Assembly (NCBI GenBank): GCA_002483135.1 | Contig: DLHI01000036.1 | Span: 1-64,000, forward strand | DNA: 64,000 nt | Source: Hyphomonadaceae bacterium UBA7672 | Lineage (GTDB): Bacteria; Pseudomonadota; Alphaproteobacteria; Caulobacterales; Hyphomonadaceae | Direction of reading: 5' to 3' | Part shown: positions 59,428 to 64,000 of the stretch, piece after piece | Layout of the letters: every line of letters starts with the position of its first letter | How positions within the stretch are numbered: the first letter of the stretch is position 1 | Notes under the pieces: generated by a model | Told to the model about the DNA's origin: nothing | The model's input: the letters and a program-made list of their open reading frames with translations, nothing else | Database searches by the model: none | Program-made: the position numbers and the translations under genes

Positions 59428-61611
59428 TCACGCGGCTATGCCAAAAGCGCCGTGCCAGATCCATGCTCGCCCCTCGGCGGTTACGCGACTTTCGGCGGCG
59501 TCGCCCCACTGGATGCCGATGGCGGTTACCTGCAGGTCGAGTCCCGTAATGCGGATCAGGTCTGCGTGACCGCTTTGGAACAGGCGCACATTGTGTATCG
59601 TCGTGCGGGTGTCGCGGGCTGACTCTTCGGCGGAGTCATACTCGCCGTAGGCCTCAAGCACGCAAGCACTGTTGAAGTCGATTTGACCGTCGGCCCTCAG
59701 GATCATAGCGCGCTCAGGGCGCAAGCTGTCACTGGGGTCGTTAGCTCCCAGTTGCGTCAGGTACGCCTTCGACACTTGCGGCGCATCGTAGTGAAGCGTG
59801 TAGAAGCGGCCGGTCAGAAACCAGGACAGGCTTTGTGGACCGGCAGGCACGTCCGCAGCGGCCTTTTCCCACAAATGCTGATAGCCATTGGCGCGGCCCA
59901 TGGGCTTCAACGTCCCGCTCTGCGGTGTAAAGCGCGTGCTGGAGTCAAGGAAGACACCCCGGTAGTGGAATGGGAGGTCATAACGGTGCGCCGACGTGCT
60001 GCGCGCCCGCACAAGATCGATGACGATAGGCCGGTTTGATCCTTTCGGCGTATAAAGCATCACGGCGCGCCAGACCGTCACCCCGTCCCACGCCTTGTCC
60101 AGCCGCGCCGAGGCGAACTGGATGCCATCCTTTTCCGCAAAGCCGAGGAACTGTGTCGGCGCCGGCTGAGCGACCTGGACCTTAGCGTCGAACTGGCTGC
60201 GCCCATCTACGACCAGAGTGTTGTGGCAAACAGTTTGCTTGGCCCATGTCTCGTTCTCAGGAAGGTAGCGCCCGCCCTGCTTGGCTTCGACATTGAGAAA
60301 ACGCGCCGCGCCATAGTCGGTTAGCACCTCGCTGCCTGAATCGTAGAAGATGTAACTCAGCCGGTCGAAGTGACCATGCCCCATGCCCTGCGCCGTCGCT
60401 TTGAAAACCAGCGCCTGCTTACGCTTGCCTGATCCGGCGCGGAGAACGGCCAACGCCCCTTCGTCACCGCGCGCGCCATCGCGGAAAAGCCGGGACGCGT
60501 AGACGAAGGGCTGCGACTTCCCAGCCGCGATGGCGGCCGCCACAACGGCCCCCTCACGGGAAAAGGCGACGCTGCCCTGCGCGGTCGATACGGACAAAAG
60601 CTGCGGATCGCGGTTGCGACCGTAAACGATGGCCAGCGCCTGAACAAGTTCCGGGGAATCGATGCCCTTCTCGACGATGGCGTCGTTAAGCGGAAAGAAC
60701 CTGCCGCCGTAGGACAGATTGATAAGGCCGTAGACCGCCTTGATCAATATTCCGTCGCGATACTCGAAGATCTTCCGTGACGGCTCGTGACGATCGATAA
60801 AGGCTGCGAAGATTTCAAACGGCGACAGGGCATACCGCTGATAGTACGGACCTTCCGTGTAATAGCCGTCCGGTGAAAACAGCTCGTCCAGCTGGCGCAA
60901 GAAGCCAGTCTTGCCGTCGCCTCGGAGACCCTGAAGCGCCGCCTTGACGTAGGTGGGCTCGCCAAGGACGTAGCCGGTCATGCCGACACCGGCCACGGCC
61001 CAGGTGGCGTGGTTGTGAATGCGCTCGAAGGTGCCGGCGCAGTGCACCATGGAGAAGTCGCACATGCCGCGGAACACATCGCCGTCAATGCGTTTGCGCA
61101 CCTTTTCAGGCAGGGCGTCGCGCACTTCGGCATAGCCCTGAATGGCCTCGACCAGCCATACCGCGTCATTCAGCGATTGCCAGAACAACCTGCCCTTCTG
61201 CGGGGCCGCCTCGACCGGATGCAGCGACAGTTTCGGGTACAGGTCGGCATAGGCGAGCAGCACATCACGCACCAATTCCAGATAGGCCCGGTCGCCGGTC
61301 ACCGCGTAGAGCATTCCGCCTTCGCGGATGATGCGGTAGTTGTCCTTGTGCCTTTCGTGCGTGTAGCCGCCGCCTGCATCTTTGGGCGCCGGTACGTCAG
61401 GCCGGGTCTTGAGATAGGGCGCAATACTTTTCTGCGCTCGCTCGAACGAGGTTCGGAAGAGGGGCGCGTCCCGGGCGGCCTTCAGGTCTGTCGGCGAGGC
61501 GGCGTTTTGTGCGCACACAGGCGACGCGGCCATGGCCGCCGAAGCGCCTGTGAGGATCAGAAGCCCTGTCAGTCGAGCGCCAAGCGCCCGGCGTGATATG
61601 TCCCGTGGCAT
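59428..61611 (-). CDS. PL17-family oligoalginate lyase
   Basis: This 727-residue secreted enzyme has a signal peptide (residues 1-34), an alpha/alpha toroid domain and a heparinase II/III-type beta-sandwich. Family features include ERIHNHATWAVAGVGMTGY (Asn200/His201 pair), DGYYTEGPYYQRYALSPFE with the catalytic Tyr, and GMGHGHFDRLSYIFYDSGSE in the C-terminal domain. PL17 enzymes cut alginate oligomers from the end to monomer (DEH). It lies 10 bases after the PL6 gene, so both are co-transcribed and act together: PL6 makes oligomers, PL17 finishes them. The assignment to PL17 rests on motif recall. Confidence 0.9.
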   Translation of the reverse strand: MPRDISRRALGARLTGLLILTGASAAMAASPVCAQNAASPTDLKAARDAPLFRTSFERAQKSIAPYLKTRPDVPAPKDAGGGYTHERHKDNYRIIREGGMLYAVTGDRAYLELVRDVLLAYADLYPKLSLHPVEAAPQKGRLFWQSLNDAVWLVEAIQGYAEVRDALPEKVRKRIDGDVFRGMCDFSMVHCAGTFERIHNHATWAVAGVGMTGYVLGEPTYVKAALQGLRGDGKTGFLRQLDELFSPDGYYTEGPYYQRYALSPFEIFAAFIDRHEPSRKIFEYRDGILIKAVYGLINLSYGGRFFPLNDAIVEKGIDSPELVQALAIVYGRNRDPQLLSVSTAQGSVAFSREGAVVAAAIAAGKSQPFVYASRLFRDGARGDEGALAVLRAGSGKRKQALVFKATAQGMGHGHFDRLSYIFYDSGSEVLTDYGAARFLNVEAKQGGRYLPENETWAKQTVCHNTLVVDGRSQFDAKVQVAQPAPTQFLGFAEKDGIQFASARLDKAWDGVTVWRAVMLYTPKGSNRPIVIDLVRARSTSAHRYDLPFHYRGVFLDSSTRFTPQSGTLKPMGRANGYQHLWEKAAADVPAGPQSLSWFLTGRFYTLHYDAPQVSKAYLTQLGANDPSDSLRPERAMILRADGQIDFNSACVLEAYGEYDSAEESARDTRTTIHNVRLFQSGHADLIRITGLDLQVTAIGIQWGDAAESRVTAEGRAWIWHGAFGIAA

Positions 61612-61621
61612 GTCTTCCCTA

Positions 61622-63766
61622 TCAGTTTATATCTATGTATTCGAAGTGCTTTTCAGTCGCAGAAGCCGTAAAGCGCTGACCGTCGATCGTGACATCCGGC
61701 GCCCCCGCTTCGCGCAGAAGACGGATGGGGCCGCTGCCTGAAAACCGATTGTCGCTCAGGTGCACAGATGTCGCCCCGTGAAGGTGGGCCGGTTCCGTCA
61801 CACGATCAAAATGATTTCCGCTCAGCACTACGCGCGGACCAAAAGTGCTTTCGTCGCGCCCGCCGCGAACCAGCAGAAGAACAGGCGTGCTCAGCCGTGC
61901 AAAGTGCGAGCTGTCGATGGTGACGGTTTCAGCCTTGTAGGCGCCCTTCAGCGCTGCCGCGCCACCCAGATCGAGCACTGGCGCGGAAAGATCAGAAAAG
62001 CGCGACTGCGTGAGGGTGATGCTGCGCAAGAACGCGCCGTCCTCTGCGGCGACAACCGGGCCGTCATTGTTCGCGACCCCTACGATGTTCAGTTGCAGCC
62101 GGTAGGCGTGGCCCCGGGAAGGGGTAGCTAGGATGAGAGGGCCGCTGCCGCTGAGGCTCAGATCGTTTAGGGACAGATCGGCTTCGCCGGACAGGACAAA
62201 GCGCCCATTGACCCTGGCCGGCCCGTTGAGTGTGAGCGCGTGGCTGACCTCTACGGAACCGATGTCGTAGCTTCCCGGTGCGAGTGCGATCATGGTCTCC
62301 GACCGGGCGGTGCTGATGATGCTGACGAGGGCGGCGGCATCCGAGACGTTTACCAACCGAACAGGAGGCGACGATTGCGGCTGGCCGTACCAGCTCACGC
62401 CGGCCTCGGCGCGTGACAGGCGCTTGAGGTCACGCGGCGCACCCGCCGCTGTGGCGGCGAAAGCCGGTGTGCCAGGGCCTGAGGTCCGACCATCGACGTC
62501 GGCTTGCGTGAAGCCGGGGATGGGAAATTCGAGTTTTTCACCAGTGACATTTCCCGCGAAGACCATGCCGGACAGATCGGACAGCCTCTCGATCTGGGTG
62601 CCTTGGCCGACAATGAGATTGTTGCGGAATCCGCTGTCGGCCGGCGGAAGACTGCGCTCCGCGTCCGCTCCCACGCCAAAGGCCAGATGCGCGACGTTGA
62701 CAAAGGTATTGTTGTGAATTTCGGCATCACGCACCTGATGATAGCGGTTCAGTGGGGAGTCGGGCACTCCGTTCATGACGGCAAGCGCGCTGGTGAAGCC
62801 TGTTCCGGTCAGGTCGATGAAGAGATTGTTGCGCACGATCTGGCGCGAATTGATGACCCGCACGCCGCCGGTATTGTCCTGGCCGCCGCCCATAAAGACA
62901 TTGTCCTCGACCAGATTGCCGTTGCCGTGGCGCAGCGTCACACTGCCCTGAGAGCGGTGGAACAGATTGCCGCGGATGATGTTTGCGCCGGATTTGACCG
63001 AGATGATTTCCACCTCGCCGGAGCATTCCTCGAAATAATTGGCTTCGATCAGAGTGGCTGAATCGAACAGCGAATTGTGGCTGGTGCCGATACGGATGGT
63101 TTCGCCGCCATTGGCGCCCAGCGGCGGTCGGGGACCGAAGTAGTTATGGTCGATGCGGTGGTGGTTGGGGCGGTCGGCCTCCGTTTCGATGCGTACAGCA
63201 AGGGTCACGCCGGGTGTGGTCTTGCCGACGATATGATTGTGGTCGAAGCGGTTGCGCCGACCGAACAGCGCCACCCAGCTGTCATTGCCGGTCACGTCCT
63301 CGCGAGGACGGTTGTATCCATCGATAACAGTATAGCTCACGCGGGAATCGTTGGCCACGCGGTTGCCGATGCGAAAGGCGATCACCTCATCCTGAGGGGC
63401 GTAGCCGTCACGGAACACTAGCCCGCTGACGTCCAGATGCTGTCCGCTCATGCTCAAACGTGAACGCCCGCTGAGGATGACGCGCCCCGGCGTTTCCGCG
63501 CGCAGGCGAATTGGCGCTTCCGCCGTGCCCTCCCCCTCGAACCTCAGATCGAAATCCCGCCACACGCCGTTTCTCAGAATGACGGTGTCGCCAGGTTTCA
63601 GGTTGGTGGCGGAGGAAGGATATTCGGCAGGGTGCGCCACCGTGAAGGTTCGGGCCGATTCCGTCTGCGCTGCCGCTTCGGATCGTACGACCCGCACCCC
63701 CATCGCGAACGCAAAGAGGGACGCCAACACAAGCGCCGCGGCCAGATATGAGCTGATACGAACCAA
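61622..63766 (-). CDS. PL6-family alginate lyase (chondroitinase-B fold)
   Basis: This 714-residue protein starts at TTG 63766, with AGGA five bases upstream (GTG 63805 is alternative). A signal/anchor segment (LAAALVLASLFAFAMG) is followed by a right-handed beta-helix with the PL6 motifs NGGETIRIGTSHNS and EVEIISVKSGANIIRGNLFH (catalytic Lys and Arg), then HRSQGSVTLRHGNGN. A second beta-helix-like half (about 440-714) continues with repeated short strands, giving a two-domain PL6 longer than chondroitinase B. It degrades alginate by beta-elimination in the periplasm or outside the cell. It is the first gene of the operon. Confidence 0.9.
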   Translation of the reverse strand: MVRISSYLAAALVLASLFAFAMGVRVVRSEAAAQTESARTFTVAHPAEYPSSATNLKPGDTVILRNGVWRDFDLRFEGEGTAEAPIRLRAETPGRVILSGRSRLSMSGQHLDVSGLVFRDGYAPQDEVIAFRIGNRVANDSRVSYTVIDGYNRPREDVTGNDSWVALFGRRNRFDHNHIVGKTTPGVTLAVRIETEADRPNHHRIDHNYFGPRPPLGANGGETIRIGTSHNSLFDSATLIEANYFEECSGEVEIISVKSGANIIRGNLFHRSQGSVTLRHGNGNLVEDNVFMGGGQDNTGGVRVINSRQIVRNNLFIDLTGTGFTSALAVMNGVPDSPLNRYHQVRDAEIHNNTFVNVAHLAFGVGADAERSLPPADSGFRNNLIVGQGTQIERLSDLSGMVFAGNVTGEKLEFPIPGFTQADVDGRTSGPGTPAFAATAAGAPRDLKRLSRAEAGVSWYGQPQSSPPVRLVNVSDAAALVSIISTARSETMIALAPGSYDIGSVEVSHALTLNGPARVNGRFVLSGEADLSLNDLSLSGSGPLILATPSRGHAYRLQLNIVGVANNDGPVVAAEDGAFLRSITLTQSRFSDLSAPVLDLGGAAALKGAYKAETVTIDSSHFARLSTPVLLLVRGGRDESTFGPRVVLSGNHFDRVTEPAHLHGATSVHLSDNRFSGSGPIRLLREAGAPDVTIDGQRFTASATEKHFEYIDIN

Positions 63767-63813
63767 GGCGGTCCTTTCTGCCGTGTACCCGCAAGATCGC
63801 GGCACATGGCATC

Positions 63814-63842
63814 AAGCATGTTCTCCCGGACCATATTGTCAA
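63814..63842 (-). promoter_or_regulatory. Promoter candidate of the alginate operon
   Basis: On the minus strand TTGACA (63837-63842) is followed after 17 bases by ATGCTT (63814-63819), upstream of the PL6 start. The -35 is perfect and the -10 weak. The spacer contains ATGGTCCGGGAGAACAT, and ACATG/CATGT arms overlap the -10 region, so a repressor site is possible. Confidence 0.4.
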
Positions 63843-63916
63843 CCAGCTCGCCGACCAATTCGTGCGAAAGCCTTCGAGACCTTCGTTGGCCGCCTAGCCG
63901 ATCGCCAGCAATAGTC

Positions 63917-63931
63917 AGCGTTATCAACGCT
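63917..63931. promoter_or_regulatory. Inverted repeat AGCGTT-ATC-AACGCT
   Basis: Six-base arms with a three-base centre lie about 75 bases upstream of the promoter candidate. LacI-type operators have this form, but no LacI-family gene is in the window. The rest of 63843-64000 shows no gene; a leftward frame is open at the edge and has no motif. Confidence 0.3.
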
Positions 63932-64000
63932 TACAATGAACGATCTAGGTTTTGCCAAGCTCTGCCGCGCCTTGTCAGTGAACCTTTGAAGCGCTTGTTG

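Noticed and set aside
63598..63927. Leftward frame upstream of PL6 as a GntR-type regulator start
   Set aside because: LSHELVGELVDNMVREN looks faintly like a GntR start but no HTH follows, and the PL6 gene and a promoter-like sequence occupy the region.
1..64000. CRISPR arrays, tRNA/rRNA genes, riboswitches
   Set aside because: No regularly spaced direct repeats, no tRNA cloverleaf or T-loop context, and no rRNA-like or known riboswitch sequence was noticed on either strand; a covariance-model search would be decisive.

Overview
The window is a high-GC stretch of Gram-negative, probably alphaproteobacterial DNA. Two TonB-dependent receptors, NodT-type outer-membrane lipoproteins, an LpxR-like enzyme, PL6/PL17 alginate lyases and a Baeyer-Villiger/acyl-CoA dehydrogenase catabolic block suggest Caulobacterales or Sphingomonadales; this is inference from gene content only. 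No rRNA, tRNA, CRISPR array or replication origin was recognised. It looks like an accessory region: metabolic islands separated by broken insertion sequences.

Layout. (1) 1.1-7.0 kb: a complete EmrRAB-like efflux operon (MarR regulator, HlyD adaptor, 14-TM MFS pump, outer-membrane lipoprotein) followed by an alpha/beta hydrolase. (2) 7.2-11.5 kb: an insertion-sequence graveyard with a near-complete but frameshifted IS1182-type element, a relaxase-like fragment, a decayed sensor kinase, two IS3 pieces and a serine-recombinase scrap. (3) 11.6-16.6 kb: a TonB-dependent receptor with a strong terminator, an IS5 scrap and a secreted TPR protein broken by a stop codon. (4) 16.8-24.9 kb: a second efflux operon under a divergent LysR gene, then a universal stress protein, a second MarR gene, a decayed copy of the same hydrolase, and an LpxR-like lipid A deacylase. 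(5) 25.3-30.1 kb: Hsp20, an AarF/UbiB kinase, and a TIR-NB-ARC-TPR protein (bacterial NLR-like) with nine G residues just before its start codon. (6) 30.4-36.0 kb: a ferric siderophore locus (receptor, FhuD-, FhuB- and FhuC-like proteins) in which the receptor has lost its 3' end against the binding-protein gene. (7) 36.3-36.8 kb: IS110 and IS6 scraps.

(8) 36.9-53.2 kb: a large CoA-dependent catabolic island. Leftward: alcohol dehydrogenase, a thiolase-like protein without the nucleophilic cysteine, DUF35 protein, two acyl-CoA dehydrogenases, acyl-CoA ligase, Baeyer-Villiger monooxygenase. Rightward: carboxymuconolactone-decarboxylase-like protein, MaoC hydratase, FadH-like reductase, IclR regulator. 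Then leftward thioesterase, nitronate-monooxygenase-like protein and enoyl-CoA hydratase, and a third hydrolase rightward. Both divergent promoter regions carry the same palindrome-like site, which suggests one regulon. The content fits breakdown of a cyclic ketone or a branched/steroid- or terpenoid-like acid; the real substrate is unknown. (9) 53.2-54.4 kb: IS6 and IS66 remnants with gene stumps. (10) 54.7-63.8 kb: an alginate-use operon read leftward (PL6 lyase, PL17 oligoalginate lyase, MFS importer, SDR reductase, small secreted protein, SGNH esterase, 2-keto-3-deoxygluconate kinase).

Several disrupted genes break at G runs or other short homopolymers, so either active decay or base-calling error is possible there. 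The most interesting items are the TIR-NB-ARC-TPR gene, the shared operator of the catabolic island, the cysteine-less thiolase/DUF35/MaoC set, and the hydrolase family that travels with efflux modules.
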